A DNA stretch of 40,083 nucleotides from Treponema sp. (GCA_022640795.1 JALCCK010000023.1:1-40083), one strand, 5' to 3'; counted from the first letter of the stretch, positions 1-8,826 are shown. The notes: generated from the letters alone by a model not told the origin. A program made the numbers and translations.

Positions 1-46
1 ACATTCCGTTTTTCATTTGTTTGTGCTTGTCGGAAGTATCTGCCAT
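1..46 (-). CDS. possible 5' end of a gene running off the left edge
   Basis: Reading the minus strand from an ATG at 46, 15 codons stay open to the edge (MADTSDKHKQMKNGM). Hydrophilic starts of this kind are common for cytoplasmic proteins. No strong ribosome binding site is visible, only a GAGA just upstream. The piece is too short to identify and the call rests only on an open frame with a plausible start. Confidence 0.3.
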   Translation of the reverse strand, partial: MADTSDKHKQMKNGM

Positions 47-122
47 TTTTTCTCAGTAATGTTCTCAATTCCGCTTGCTGGATAATTTTACGGTCAGAGA
101 TTGTTCACGATATGAAACGATG

Positions 123-153
123 CAAAAGGTACAGATTTTTTCTGCACCTTTTG
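123..153 (-). terminator. weak hairpin after the outer-membrane protein gene
   Basis: The arms CAAAAGGTACAGA (123-135) and TCTGCACCTTTTG (141-153) pair with one mismatch around a T5 loop, just downstream of the minus-strand gene ending at 176. The run that follows on the minus strand is not T-rich, so it is at best a weak intrinsic terminator. An mRNA 3'-end stabiliser is an alternative. Confidence 0.4.
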
Positions 154-175
154 TATTGCAGCAGCTTGCGGAATA

Positions 176-1324
176 TTAGAACAGATGAGTCCAGTAGAAT
201 CCGAGCATAGAAAAATTATAGTCAGTATTTAAATATGAAGTGAGTGTTTCATATTCAAAAGCTGCAGAGAATTTGTTTGATCTGTCATATAAATAATCAA
301 ACGTCGCCCGTATGTTGAATATATATCCGCCAATGTAATTTTTGCTTGCTGAAGAATCATCCCAGCTTTCGTCCCGGCTGCCGGATGCATACGATGTCCA
401 TGCTCCGATTATCATTTTACTGGTAAGATTATAATCCGCCTTAATTCCTATATACCATGCCGGTGTATAATCATTTTCTTCAAAGAAATTAAAGCCGGAT
501 TCAGGTCTGAGTGTCAGCGCCTTCAGGTTGAATTTACAAGCTGCTCCGAATGCCGTTATACCGTTATCGGACTTTCCGCCGATATTGTCGAAGGCACTGT
601 AAAAGTCGAGTTTTATGGCATCTGTTATGAGGAACGTACCGCCGAAATATATGTCTCCGTCTTTTTCGAAAAGCCCGTTATATGCAAATCCAAGTGCAAG
701 CCGTTCAACAGGTGTCAGTTTTACACCGACATTTGCGACGAGGTCGTCAGTATTTGTACCGGATGGTATTGAGGTGCCTATTTGCAGAAGCTCTTTATAG
801 GTATAACGTGCAGCCAGTGCTTTTATAGCATAATAGTTCGGATAGTACGCTGCCCCGGTAACTTTTTCATTTCCGGGATTTCCGCTTTTCAAATCACCCT
901 GAGCAATATGATAGCCGGATTCCCAGCTGTCGGCATCATGAGATGGTGCGGGGCCGACTTTCCAGTTTAAATAGGTTCCCATGGCGAGATTCAGGTTTTC
1001 AAAAGGGGTAAAGATAAAATTGACATCGGAGTCTTCATATTTGAACAGAAGGCCGGAAAGATTATCGTCTGCATCATAATCAGCGTCGGCATTCCACTGC
1101 AGCATGGTATCTATGACAAGATTTGATACATCTACTCTGGCCTGGAAGGTATCGGTGAATCCCTGCCATCGGAACGCTGTCCGGTTATCATTGTTTTTAG
1201 CATCAAGGTCCTGTCCGATCCCGGTCCAGAGCGTATTTTCATATCCCGGCTGTCCGCGTATCTGGGCTGTCACCAGAGTTACAGTTATAAAAAATATAAA
1301 TGGAAGAAAGATTATTTTTTTCAT
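176..1324 (-). CDS. outer-membrane beta-barrel protein (hypothetical)
   Basis: The protein is 382 aa, starting at the ATG that gives MKKIIFLPFIFF. The in-frame ATG 19 codons earlier lies inside the preceding gene and would not give a signal peptide. A classical signal peptide ends near VTAQ (residue about 20). The mature part is rich in alternating aromatic and polar strands with Asn/Asp/Gly turns, and it ends in phenylalanine (YWTHLF), as outer-membrane barrels do. An AAGAGG ribosome site lies within the end of the upstream gene, 11 bp away, so the two are probably co-transcribed. A pore or structural role is inferred from shape only. No named family is recognised. Confidence 0.75.
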   Translation of the reverse strand: MKKIIFLPFIFFITVTLVTAQIRGQPGYENTLWTGIGQDLDAKNNDNRTAFRWQGFTDTFQARVDVSNLVIDTMLQWNADADYDADDNLSGLLFKYEDSDVNFIFTPFENLNLAMGTYLNWKVGPAPSHDADSWESGYHIAQGDLKSGNPGNEKVTGAAYYPNYYAIKALAARYTYKELLQIGTSIPSGTNTDDLVANVGVKLTPVERLALGFAYNGLFEKDGDIYFGGTFLITDAIKLDFYSAFDNIGGKSDNGITAFGAACKFNLKALTLRPESGFNFFEENDYTPAWYIGIKADYNLTSKMIIGAWTSYASGSRDESWDDSSASKNYIGGYIFNIRATFDYLYDRSNKFSAAFEYETLTSYLNTDYNFSMLGFYWTHLF

Positions 1325-1335
1325 TTTTGAGTGAT

Positions 1336-1737
1336 TTACCTCTTGGAAGAAAAAAGCCAGCCAATAATTGCTACGATCCATCCTATGATGATCAGATAGA
1401 ATCCTACAGAAAGAAATTTCTGCGCCAGCTTGATTCCAAAATCGTTGGAATTCGCAAAAACATAGAGTCCGCCTGCAATACTGACGATGAGAGCCACAAG
1501 ATTGTATGCTTTATTGCGGAGTGCTGCAGAAAGCAGAACACCTGCCACTGCTCCAATAAAAATAAGAAGGACCGCAATTTTTACTGCACTGTTTCCTTTC
1601 CCGACGATATCAAACCCGTTTATCGTTACCAGGTTGCTGCCGAATGCAGACAATTTAAAGATCGGAAGCAAAAAACCGATTGCGGTAACAAGCATTCCGA
1701 GTAAGTATAAATAGTCTGTAGATTTCTTTTTTGCCAT
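1336..1737 (-). CDS. small four-helix inner-membrane protein
   Basis: The protein is 133 aa with four hydrophobic segments at about residues 10-27, 52-70, 77-95 and 107-128, and a basic N-terminus (MAKKKS). AGGAG lies 7 nt before the ATG, and a promoter sits at 1754-1781. It precedes the outer-membrane barrel gene by 11 bp, which suggests an envelope-related pair. I see no catalytic motif and do not recognise the family. Confidence 0.75.
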   Translation of the reverse strand: MAKKKSTDYLYLLGMLVTAIGFLLPIFKLSAFGSNLVTINGFDIVGKGNSAVKIAVLLIFIGAVAGVLLSAALRNKAYNLVALIVSIAGGLYVFANSNDFGIKLAQKFLSVGFYLIIIGWIVAIIGWLFSSKR

Positions 1738-1753
1738 AACTAAGCTCCTTTAT

Positions 1754-1781
1754 ATTATATGCTGAAAGTATAGCATGTTAA
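1754..1781 (-). promoter_or_regulatory. sigma70-type promoter for the 1737 to 176 operon
   Basis: On the minus strand TTAACA (1776-1781) and TATAAT (1754-1759) are 16 bp apart, with AGGAG and the ATG at 1737 downstream. The spacer holds an imperfect inverted repeat ATGCT...AGCAT that could be an operator. The latter is speculation. Confidence 0.6.
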
Positions 1782-1810
1782 TTCCTGCTTTTCTATTTTC
1801 TGCAGATTTT

Positions 1811-2530
1811 TCAGACAGGTTTTCGTTTCATTTCCTTTAATACCGGTTTTGCAGCTTGCGGACAGCGATATGATTCACGAATTTTCTGTAAAGCCGTATT
1901 AAAGGTTTTGTCGTCAAGTTCGTTGTGCTGAAGATACAGCATTGTTTGTTCCGGTAGTTTTACATAGCATACAGAAAGACACCATGCGGCAGCCATCATG
2001 ACGTAATAATCTTCGCCGTTTTTACGATGAGAGATACTGTCGAGCGTTGAAAATATTTCAGGCAGATATTCTTTTTCAATGAAAAAAGATAGTATCAGAA
2101 TAAGGGCGACCCGGATATAATATGTCTTTTCCGAAGCCAAATACGGCTGAAGAAATTCCCAGACTCTTTCTTTATTTTTACCGAGAGCTTTTATACTCAT
2201 GCAGCAGTCACTTTGTTCCCAGTTTGTGATTAACGGAATATAGCGGCTTACCAGGCTGAGGAGCGTTTCCGTATCGGTTTTTATATAGCCGAGTGTAAGT
2301 CCGTGAAGAAGTATCTCCTCATTAAATTTTGCCGCTCCCGAAATGGTATAGGCAAAATAGGCAGTATATCTTTTCTCATCCTGTGCAAGTTCTTTTGCAA
2401 AACGACGAAGTATGGGGATTCGGACTCCGAGTTTTTGCATGCAGCCGGGTACAAGACGAGCAGAAAATTTCTGATAGTCCTTGTCTGCTGCATCCTGCAG
2501 TTTATGTTTTATTTCATCTTGTATCGACAT
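1811..2530 (-). CDS. AlkD-like DNA alkylation repair protein (HEAT-repeat glycosylase family)
   Basis: The protein is 239 aa, close to the usual length of the DNA alkylation repair family. Family-like segments in order are VRIPILRRFAKEL (about 36-48), NWEQSDCC (about 103-110, the place of the family's NWD), YYIRVALIL (about 136-144) and DYYVMMAAAWCLS (about 174-186). Members use stacked helical repeats to find alkylated bases and excise positively charged adducts without base flipping. The second half of the NWD-type motif reads EQSD here, so activity is not certain. The start codon follows a TATAAT box by only 6 nt and has no good Shine-Dalgarno. Confidence 0.75.
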   Translation of the reverse strand: MSIQDEIKHKLQDAADKDYQKFSARLVPGCMQKLGVRIPILRRFAKELAQDEKRYTAYFAYTISGAAKFNEEILLHGLTLGYIKTDTETLLSLVSRYIPLITNWEQSDCCMSIKALGKNKERVWEFLQPYLASEKTYYIRVALILILSFFIEKEYLPEIFSTLDSISHRKNGEDYYVMMAAAWCLSVCYVKLPEQTMLYLQHNELDDKTFNTALQKIRESYRCPQAAKPVLKEMKRKPV

Positions 2531-2536
2531 TCCTGA

Positions 2537-2542
2537 ATTATA
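2537..2542 (-). promoter_or_regulatory. -10 box directly before alkD (leaderless candidate)
   Basis: TATAAT on the minus strand ends 6 nt before the ATG at 2530, which would put the transcription start at or next to the A of the start codon. No convincing -35 is visible at 16-18 bp. The only GGGAGG is about 20 nt upstream of the ATG, too far to act as a ribosome site. Confidence 0.45.
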
Positions 2543-2652
2543 TAAAAGAACCTCCCGAAGGTCTATCGTCGTAACGGAGAAGTCCTGTTTCCCTGTTTTT
2601 CTTGTACAACGTATTGATTTACGGTCTTCTATACATTCGTGAAAATTTGCGA

Positions 2653-2658
2653 TAAAAT
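2653..2658 (+). promoter_or_regulatory. -10 box directly before aspS (near-leaderless candidate)
   Basis: TAAAAT ends 9 nt before the aspS ATG at 2668, and the intervening bases hold no Shine-Dalgarno. The -35 is weak (TATACA at 2630-2635 with 17 bp spacing). The expected start is about 2665, giving a leader of a few bases. Confidence 0.4.
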
Positions 2659-2667
2659 ACGGCCACT

Positions 2668-4470
2668 ATGAGATCTACAAAAAGAACTGTTACTTGCGGC
2701 GATTTACGCAAGTCTGATGTTGGTAAAACTGTTGTATTGAACGGATGGGTCCATCGAGCCCGTGATTTGGGCGGTATCTTTTTTATCCTGCTGCGGGACC
2801 GGTACGGCATTACGCAAATTACTGTCGGTCCTGAAGCTTCTGCAGCCGTAAAGAAGACAGCGTCCGATTTGAAGAATGAGTATTGTATCGCGGTAGAAGG
2901 GACTGTTTCTGCTCGTACTGAAAAAAATATAAATCATGATATGCCGACCGGTGAAGTCGAAATAGAAGTTTCCGATATCGAAATTTTTACACCGAGTGCG
3001 GTATTGCCGTTCCCGGTCGATGAGGTTCGTCAGAAGGATGGAACAGTAGTTCTGCCGAATGATGACCTCCGGCTGCGCTACCGGTATATCGACTTACGCA
3101 GGGCTCCCATGCAGCAGCATATCGCTCTGCGGTCCGCAGTAATGCTGGCGACCCGGAAGTATTTATGCAGCAAAGGATTTCTCGAGATAGAGACGCCTAC
3201 TTTTGTCAAATCCACTCCGGAGGGTGCCCGCGATTATTTGGTTCCTTCCCGTGTTCATCCCGGAAAATTTTATGCACTTCCGCAAAGTCCGCAATTATAT
3301 AAACAGCTTCTTATGGTAGCGGGATTCGACCGTTATTTTCAGATTGCACGCTGCTATCGTGATGAAGATGCACGCGGCGACCGGCAGCCGGAATTTACGC
3401 AAATAGATATGGAGTTGAGCTTTACCGATCGGGAAGAAGTTCTGTCGATGACCGAAGGGTTGATGCAGCACATTTTCAGAGAAACGATGGATATTGAACT
3501 TCCTGCTGAATTTGAGCGTGTCGCTTTTGACGACGCAATAGACTGGTACGGAACCGACAAGCCGGATCTTCGTTTTGATATGAAGATGCAGAACGGTAAT
3601 TTTATGGCGGATTCCGGTGATTTTTCCGCGTTTAAAACAGTAGTACGTGACGGCGGCAGTATCCGGGCGCTTGTTGTCTCAGGAGTAGCAGAACAGTATA
3701 GCCGCAAAAAGATTGAAGCGCTGGAAGCGACTGCCAGGATTTATAAAGCGAAAGGCCTTGCGTGGCTGAAAGTTATGGGCGACGGTAAATTTGAAGGCGG
3801 AATCAGTAAATTTTTCGCCGGTAAATCGGCGGAAATCTGTACAAAACTCGGGGCAAAACCGGGAGATCTCATATTGTTTGTTGCCGACAATAAGCACCGT
3901 GTTGCCTGTACGGCACTGGGCGCTGTTAGAACACAGCTCGGCAGAGAACTGAAACTTGCCGATCCGAATGAATTCCACTTTGTCTGGATTGTTGATTTTC
4001 CGATGTTTGCATGGAATGAAGACGAAAATAAATGGGAAACGGAACATCATATGTTTACCATGCCGCAGAAGAAATACTGGCCGACACTCGAAAGCGACCC
4101 GGGAAGTGTAAAAGGGGATTTGTACGATCTTGTTCTCAATGGGTATGAGCTGGCTTCCGGATCAATGCGTATTAATCATCCTGATCTGCAAAAACGTATA
4201 TTCAAAATAGTCGGTTTCAGTGAAGAAGAAGGTAATAAAAAATTTGGTTTTCTGACGGAAGCATTCAGATACGGAGCTCCTCCTCACGGAGGTATAGCTC
4301 CCGGCCTTGATCGTCTTATAATGCTTATGTGTCATGAAGATTCGATCAAAGAGGTTATTGCCTTTCCGAAGAATACTTTTGCACAAAATCCTATGGATGA
4401 TTGTCCGAGCGAAGTGGATGAGTCTCAACTCAGGGAAATTCATATAGCGATTACGGAGCATGAAAAATAA
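2668..4470 (+). CDS. aspS: aspartyl-tRNA synthetase
   Basis: Charges tRNA-Asp with aspartate in the cytoplasm. The 600 aa length fits the bacterial AspRS with GAD insertion. In order: OB-fold anticodon-binding domain (about 1-130, with VLNGWVHRARDLGGIFFILLRDR), class II catalytic core with motif 2 YFQIARCYRDEDARGDRQPE (about 219-238), the bacterial GAD insertion (about 290-420), and motif 3 GIAPGLDRLIMLM (about 544-556). FPKN near the C-terminus is also typical. The ApbE gene starts inside its last codons (11-base overlap), so the two are translationally coupled. Confidence 0.97.
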   Translation: MRSTKRTVTCGDLRKSDVGKTVVLNGWVHRARDLGGIFFILLRDRYGITQITVGPEASAAVKKTASDLKNEYCIAVEGTVSARTEKNINHDMPTGEVEIEVSDIEIFTPSAVLPFPVDEVRQKDGTVVLPNDDLRLRYRYIDLRRAPMQQHIALRSAVMLATRKYLCSKGFLEIETPTFVKSTPEGARDYLVPSRVHPGKFYALPQSPQLYKQLLMVAGFDRYFQIARCYRDEDARGDRQPEFTQIDMELSFTDREEVLSMTEGLMQHIFRETMDIELPAEFERVAFDDAIDWYGTDKPDLRFDMKMQNGNFMADSGDFSAFKTVVRDGGSIRALVVSGVAEQYSRKKIEALEATARIYKAKGLAWLKVMGDGKFEGGISKFFAGKSAEICTKLGAKPGDLILFVADNKHRVACTALGAVRTQLGRELKLADPNEFHFVWIVDFPMFAWNEDENKWETEHHMFTMPQKKYWPTLESDPGSVKGDLYDLVLNGYELASGSMRINHPDLQKRIFKIVGFSEEEGNKKFGFLTEAFRYGAPPHGGIAPGLDRLIMLMCHEDSIKEVIAFPKNTFAQNPMDDCPSEVDESQLREIHIAITEHEK

Positions 4471-5683
4471 ACTTGTTTGTCTGCTGGCAGCCGCTCTGGT
4501 AGTGCTGATCAGCAGCTGTAAAAAATCTGTAGAGCCTCGTTCTGCTATGGTCATGGATACGGTTTGTTCCGTAAACGCTTTTGATGACGGTACACAGAAA
4601 TTATATGACAGTTTATTTTCCAGACTTTATCAGATCGATGCCGATTTTAGTACAGGAAAAGCTGATTCGCAAATAGCTTTAATCAATAAGGCCGCCGGAG
4701 ATCATCCGGTGGCGGTGTCTGCCGATGTGCTGTATGTAATAAAGGTTGCGCTTGCGTTTGCAAAAAAGACAGACGGGGCTTTTGATCCCGCTATAGGTCC
4801 GCTTGTTGATCTCTGGGGAATTAATACCGACCATGCTCAGGTACCGGAGCCGTCGGCAATAAAAGCTCTTTTACCGTTTGTTGACTGGAAATTGATTCAG
4901 GTAACAGCGGGGAGTTCGTTTGCTCCTGCTACGGAGATTCCCGAAGGCGTAAAGAATCCCGCCGGTTCCGTTTTTCTTCCGGAGAAGCAGATGAAACTGG
5001 ATCTTGGTGGAATTGTAAAAGGGTTTGCTGCCGACGAACTTGTTTTTATATTGAAAAAGAATCATGTATCTCGTGCCATACTGGATCTTGGCGGAAATAT
5101 TTATATGTTCGGGAAAAAGAAGGACGGCGAGAAATGGCATGTCGGAATAAAAGATCCGGAAAATCCTGCCGGTCCGCCTGCAATAATTTTGTCACTTGGA
5201 AATTCGACGATAGTCACAAGCGGTGTTTATGAACGTTTTTTTATTCAGGATAATAAACGGTATCATCACATGATTGATCCGAAGACGGGATACCCTGCTG
5301 AGTCAGGACTGGATTCGACGACGGTAATAAGTGAGTCGAGCATTTTAGCGGATGCACTTTCAACAAGTATTTTTGTATTGGGAGCTGAAAAGGGATTACA
5401 GCTTGTAGAGGGACTTTCTTCAATGGCAGTACCCGATTCCGCTTCGGAGACGGTAAGTGACGGTATGGGCATGTGGCTTTATTCAGGAGCGGAAGATGAT
5501 TCCCTTGCAAAAAGATTCCGGACGACTGCATCGGGTCTCCCGTATATCCATACAATGCCCGATCTCCGGGCCGGCGTTGCTGCTGTTTTTATTACACCGG
5601 ACAAGAACGTAATTGCGTCGAAATCTCTTGAAGGTTATTTAAATAGTAACAACGAAAAATGGGGGAAGCCTGTATTTAAGTAA
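4460..5683 (+). CDS. apbE: FAD:protein FMN transferase lipoprotein (ApbE/Ftp family)
   Basis: The protein is 407 aa. Its signal peptide ends in the lipobox LISSC, so Cys20 is expected to be lipidated and the enzyme anchored facing the periplasm. ApbE proteins transfer FMN from FAD to threonines of flavoproteins such as Rnf/Nqr subunits, and the treponemal homologue is also described as an FAD pyrophosphatase. Family segments present: MVMDTVCSV, DGAFDPAIGPLVDLWG, LDLGGIVKGFAADEL, ILDLGGNIYMFG, IVTSGVYERFF, HHMIDPKTGYPAE and ILADALSTSIFVLG. The last carries the metal-binding Asp region. The C-terminal tail is longer than in most relatives. It overlaps the end of aspS. Confidence 0.93.
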   Translation: MKNKLVCLLAAALVVLISSCKKSVEPRSAMVMDTVCSVNAFDDGTQKLYDSLFSRLYQIDADFSTGKADSQIALINKAAGDHPVAVSADVLYVIKVALAFAKKTDGAFDPAIGPLVDLWGINTDHAQVPEPSAIKALLPFVDWKLIQVTAGSSFAPATEIPEGVKNPAGSVFLPEKQMKLDLGGIVKGFAADELVFILKKNHVSRAILDLGGNIYMFGKKKDGEKWHVGIKDPENPAGPPAIILSLGNSTIVTSGVYERFFIQDNKRYHHMIDPKTGYPAESGLDSTTVISESSILADALSTSIFVLGAEKGLQLVEGLSSMAVPDSASETVSDGMGMWLYSGAEDDSLAKRFRTTASGLPYIHTMPDLRAGVAAVFITPDKNVIASKSLEGYLNSNNEKWGKPVFK

Positions 5684-5714
5684 GTTTTAATTTCTAATAA
5701 AATAACTGAAAAAA

Positions 5715-5743
5715 TTGCGAAGGTAGTCTATTTAGGATATAAT
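5715..5743 (+). promoter_or_regulatory. sigma70-type promoter for the EAL gene
   Basis: TTGCGA (5715-5720) and TATAAT (5738-5743) are 17 bp apart. The start is expected near 5750, leaving a leader of about 25 nt with a GGGG ribosome site before the ATG at 5775. This is a normal leader, unlike several neighbours. Confidence 0.7.
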
Positions 5744-5774
5744 AATAACAGATTGAAAAAGTTTTGGGGCTCAT

Positions 5775-7496
5775 ATGGCTGATGTTACTAAATTTGACCT
5801 GATTGAAGCGTCTCAGATTCCGGATTTTTTTTCTATGGTCGAACGTTGTACAGATTCCTATGTTTTTCTCATGGATTCTGTTTCCGATTCTTTGATGATA
5901 TCCGAAAATGCACTAAAGGAATTCTGTTTGCCGGGGACTACTTTTCCTCATGCGACATCAGAATTATTGAAAATAGTGGATACTTCTGACCGGGACAGAT
6001 TCAGTAAAAATTTAAAAAGTATTGCAAAAGGAACACCGGTTCGGGGAATCGAAGAATATAAATTTATCGATAAAGAAAAAGAAATTGTATCGATACGATT
6101 CCATGGAACCTTTCTGAGAAAAAAGAACTTGAAATATCCCCTGTTACTTGGGACTGTTGAAAAAATAGATAAAAAATCGAATAGTGATAAGCTGACCGGC
6201 TGTGCGACGGAACTTATGCTGTTTTCCGATTTCGATACGATATATAAAAAAGATGGGAAAGTCAGCGGTTTTATCTTAAAAGTCGATATAGATAATCTTG
6301 GCGATATAAATGAACGTTACGGTAATGATCAGGGTGATCAGATTATAAAGATACTGTATGAGGGCTGTGCTAAATCAGTTTCCAAAAGGACGGCTATATA
6401 CAGGTGTAGTGACGGTTTCTATTGTATGAATCTTTCGGAAGGCAGGGCCTCTGATGCTCAGCATATATATACCGGACTTAAACGGCAGATACGGGAATCG
6501 GAACAGAAAACAGAATATAGGATTATCTTTACCGTTTCTGCAAGTACGATTGCTTTTTTTAATGATCGGAGCTGTCTTGATGATTTATTGAAAAAACTTG
6601 AGTTCTCGATGAAAATGGCCAAGACCCGCGGCAAGAACAATATGAGTTTGTTTAATGCCGGTGAATATGCGCGGCATTTATACAGACTGGACCTTCAGGA
6701 ACAGTTGAGAATTTCGATAAAAAATAATTTCAAAGGATTCGAATTATTCTACCAGCCGGTAATCGATGCCCGCAAGGTCAAGATCGGAGGAGAACGCATC
6801 GTTGACTTTAAAGTTATTGGTTCTGAAGCACTTCTGCGGTGGTCAAGTCCCGGCCTTGGCCGGCTTTCCGCAGATGAGTTTATTCCGGTACTAGAAGAAA
6901 GCGGGCTTATAATACCGGTCGGCCGATGGGTTTTGCTTACTGCTTTTAAACAATGTCGAAAATGGAATGAACTGATGCCTAATTTCCGGATGAGCGTAAA
7001 CCTTTCGTATATTCAGATTCAGAAAAGCGATATTGTTTTTGATGTACAGATGGCGCTGGACAGATCAAAAGTTAATCCGGACAATCTTGTACTTGAAATA
7101 ACGGAAAGCGGGTATGTTGATAATAATGATTTGCAAAAACTTCTCGTTGCATTTGCAAAGATGCATATAAAAATTGATATTGATGATTTCGGTACCGGCT
7201 ATTCAAACCTTCGATATCTTCAGGATATTCACGCGAATACGCTTAAACTTGATTATAGTTTTATCAGGAAAGCTCTTTCCGGCCAGGGGAAAGATAATAA
7301 AGTTATAGAATATATAACGAAGATGGCTCACGATCTGGATATGAATGTCTGTATGGAAGGCATAGAGTCAGACGACGATGTTAAAAAACTCGATTCTATG
7401 AATCCCGATACATATCAGGGATTTCTTTTCGGAAAACCGGTTGATGCGGTAACTTTTATGGATCAGAATTTTTCAAAGTATATTTCTGAGCAGTAG
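5775..7496 (+). CDS. c-di-GMP phosphodiesterase with PAS-like, degenerate GGDEF and EAL domains
   Basis: The protein is 573 aa and soluble. Residues 1-140 look PAS-like. A GGDEF fold covers about 150-310 and keeps the DxD-N metal region (LKVDIDNLGDINERYG), but the signature loop reads CSDGFYC, so cyclase activity is lost. The EAL domain (about 315-570) has EALLRW, the Asn of MSVNLSY, the Glu of LEITES, DIDDFGTGYSNLRYL, the Lys of LKLDYSFI, MEGIES and QGFLFGKPV. All catalytic and metal ligands are therefore present, and hydrolysis of c-di-GMP to pGpG is predicted. In spirochaetes such enzymes control motility and host or environment switching. The stop codon lies one base from that of the convergent symporter gene. 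Confidence 0.9.
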   Translation: MADVTKFDLIEASQIPDFFSMVERCTDSYVFLMDSVSDSLMISENALKEFCLPGTTFPHATSELLKIVDTSDRDRFSKNLKSIAKGTPVRGIEEYKFIDKEKEIVSIRFHGTFLRKKNLKYPLLLGTVEKIDKKSNSDKLTGCATELMLFSDFDTIYKKDGKVSGFILKVDIDNLGDINERYGNDQGDQIIKILYEGCAKSVSKRTAIYRCSDGFYCMNLSEGRASDAQHIYTGLKRQIRESEQKTEYRIIFTVSASTIAFFNDRSCLDDLLKKLEFSMKMAKTRGKNNMSLFNAGEYARHLYRLDLQEQLRISIKNNFKGFELFYQPVIDARKVKIGGERIVDFKVIGSEALLRWSSPGLGRLSADEFIPVLEESGLIIPVGRWVLLTAFKQCRKWNELMPNFRMSVNLSYIQIQKSDIVFDVQMALDRSKVNPDNLVLEITESGYVDNNDLQKLLVAFAKMHIKIDIDDFGTGYSNLRYLQDIHANTLKLDYSFIRKALSGQGKDNKVIEYITKMAHDLDMNVCMEGIESDDDVKKLDSMNPDTYQGFLFGKPVDAVTFMDQNFSKYISEQ

Positions 7497-7497
7497 C

Positions 7498-8727
7498 CTA
7501 AATAAAACTTTTGACCGGCAGATGGTGAATTTCTTTCATTTTTACACCCACCGCGTACGTTCCGTACATTGCAGTAACAGCATCAAACGCAGCCGCAAAG
7601 GAGCAGATAATTCCTGCTGCTGGTTTTAAAAGCAGATAGCCTGATTCAAAACCTCTGCTGTATAAAGTACACAGGACCGTCAGAGCAATAAATGTTCCTC
7701 CTGAAGAAAATCCGCTCAGCAGGAAAGAAAGTCCGAATGACGTCATTGCGATCCAAAGAATATCAGTGACGGAAATACTCAGGCTGGAGTAGGAACGCCA
7801 GATTAAGATAAAGCTTATCGTTACGATCAGCGCTGATCCGCCCCGGGAAAATATGGAAAATAATGGTTGAACGAAACCGTTTATCTGGTCATGAACGCCG
7901 AGACTTTCTTTTGAATGGCGCATGTTGATTTGCAGAGTAAGATTGGTATCTGAAGTAAAAAACGAAACCAAAATAGAAGAAATACTTGCATAAATTACCC
8001 GGTAGGGGCGTTTGTCTTTGCAGATATAGTGCAGCAACAGCGGATAAATACCGAAAGCAACGATGAAAAAATCTGCAGTCAGCATCAGCAGTAACGGTGT
8101 GAAAATTCCCGTTGAGAATATTTCACGATAGGTGACGAACCAGTAACAGGAAACTGCAATCATGCCAATTGAAAAAAGTTCGGTAAAAAATTCCATAAGC
8201 GTATAGAACAGTTTATACAGCGATTCCGTCAGAAGTATGACAGGTTTTGATGCTGTCTGATCAACGCTGCTGCCTGCTCCAACGACACACGCAAGGATGA
8301 ACGCCGGAAGTAGAAATGTTCCTTCCTGAATTGCATTAAACGAAGAAAACGGTAAAAGCTGCAGCAACATGTTTTTTATATCGATACTGTCTACTGCGGT
8401 TACTTTTTCTACAGAAATAGGTATCCGCGGGAGATGTATAAAGATTATAGAAATGGTTCCGATGAAAGTCAGAAGAAGTGATGAAAGCAGAATCGTCGAT
8501 ATGGTCCAGAGGCTTGCCTTTAAAAAATTTTTTGATCGTGAAAGCTGGAATGTGCTGTTCATGACGGCAAAAAAGAGGAGCGGAACTACCATGTATCGGC
8601 CGAATCGTAGTACGATCTGCATAATGAAATTCAGAACGGCTGTGCTTTGCTGCGAAGTCATCGGTATGATAAATGCTGCCGCAAATCCGAGAATAAGACC
8701 AATTAAAAATTTAACCCATAGCTTCAT
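7498..8727 (-). CDS. divergent dicarboxylate/amino acid:cation symporter (SDF family)
   Basis: The protein is 409 aa with about eight hydrophobic segments plus re-entrant loops, matching the DctA/GltP family in length and N-terminal pattern (LWVKFLIGLILGFAAAF, GRYMVVPLLFFAVMNSTFQLS). The canonical serine-rich hairpin (SSSxATLP) reads SDTNLTLQINM. The NxDG-type metal and substrate segment reads FSRGGSALIVT. Transport substrate and coupling ion may therefore differ from glutamate or C4-dicarboxylates. It faces the gene at 8827 across 99 bp carrying two divergent promoters. The ATG follows a TATACT box by 7 nt with no ribosome site. Confidence 0.75.
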   Translation of the reverse strand: MKLWVKFLIGLILGFAAAFIIPMTSQQSTAVLNFIMQIVLRFGRYMVVPLLFFAVMNSTFQLSRSKNFLKASLWTISTILLSSLLLTFIGTISIIFIHLPRIPISVEKVTAVDSIDIKNMLLQLLPFSSFNAIQEGTFLLPAFILACVVGAGSSVDQTASKPVILLTESLYKLFYTLMEFFTELFSIGMIAVSCYWFVTYREIFSTGIFTPLLLMLTADFFIVAFGIYPLLLHYICKDKRPYRVIYASISSILVSFFTSDTNLTLQINMRHSKESLGVHDQINGFVQPLFSIFSRGGSALIVTISFILIWRSYSSLSISVTDILWIAMTSFGLSFLLSGFSSGGTFIALTVLCTLYSRGFESGYLLLKPAAGIICSFAAAFDAVTAMYGTYAVGVKMKEIHHLPVKSFI

Positions 8728-8734
8728 GAAAGAG

Positions 8735-8764
8735 AGTATAGCACAGACTCAAATGATGTGTAAA
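8735..8764 (-). promoter_or_regulatory. promoter of the symporter gene (leaderless candidate)
   Basis: On the minus strand TTTACA (8759-8764), an 18-bp spacer and TATACT (8735-8740), with an extended TGC element directly before it. The -10 ends 7 nt before the ATG at 8727, so initiation would fall on or next to the start codon. The intervening CTCTTTC is not a ribosome site. Confidence 0.6.
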
Positions 8765-8787
8765 TGTGATTATTCAGGGAAGAGTTT

Positions 8788-8816
8788 TTGAAAAAAAAAA
8801 CTCTCTATGCTATAAT
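8788..8816 (+). promoter_or_regulatory. near-consensus sigma70 promoter (near-leaderless candidate)
   Basis: TTGAAA (8788-8793), 17-bp spacer, TATAAT (8811-8816). The start is expected at about 8822-8824, only 3-5 nt before the ATG at 8827. The upstream in-frame TTG at 8788 is the -35 box itself, so it cannot be the translation start of this transcript. Confidence 0.8.
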
Positions 8817-8826
8817 ACTACCTACC

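Noticed and set aside
1300..1704. Plus-strand 134-codon frame
   Set aside because: Antisense to the four-helix membrane protein, highly charged and cysteine rich without pattern, no ribosome site.
8788..8826. In-frame upstream TTG start for the Rossmann-like protein
   Set aside because: The TTG is the -35 hexamer of a near-consensus promoter, so the codon would not be in the mRNA.
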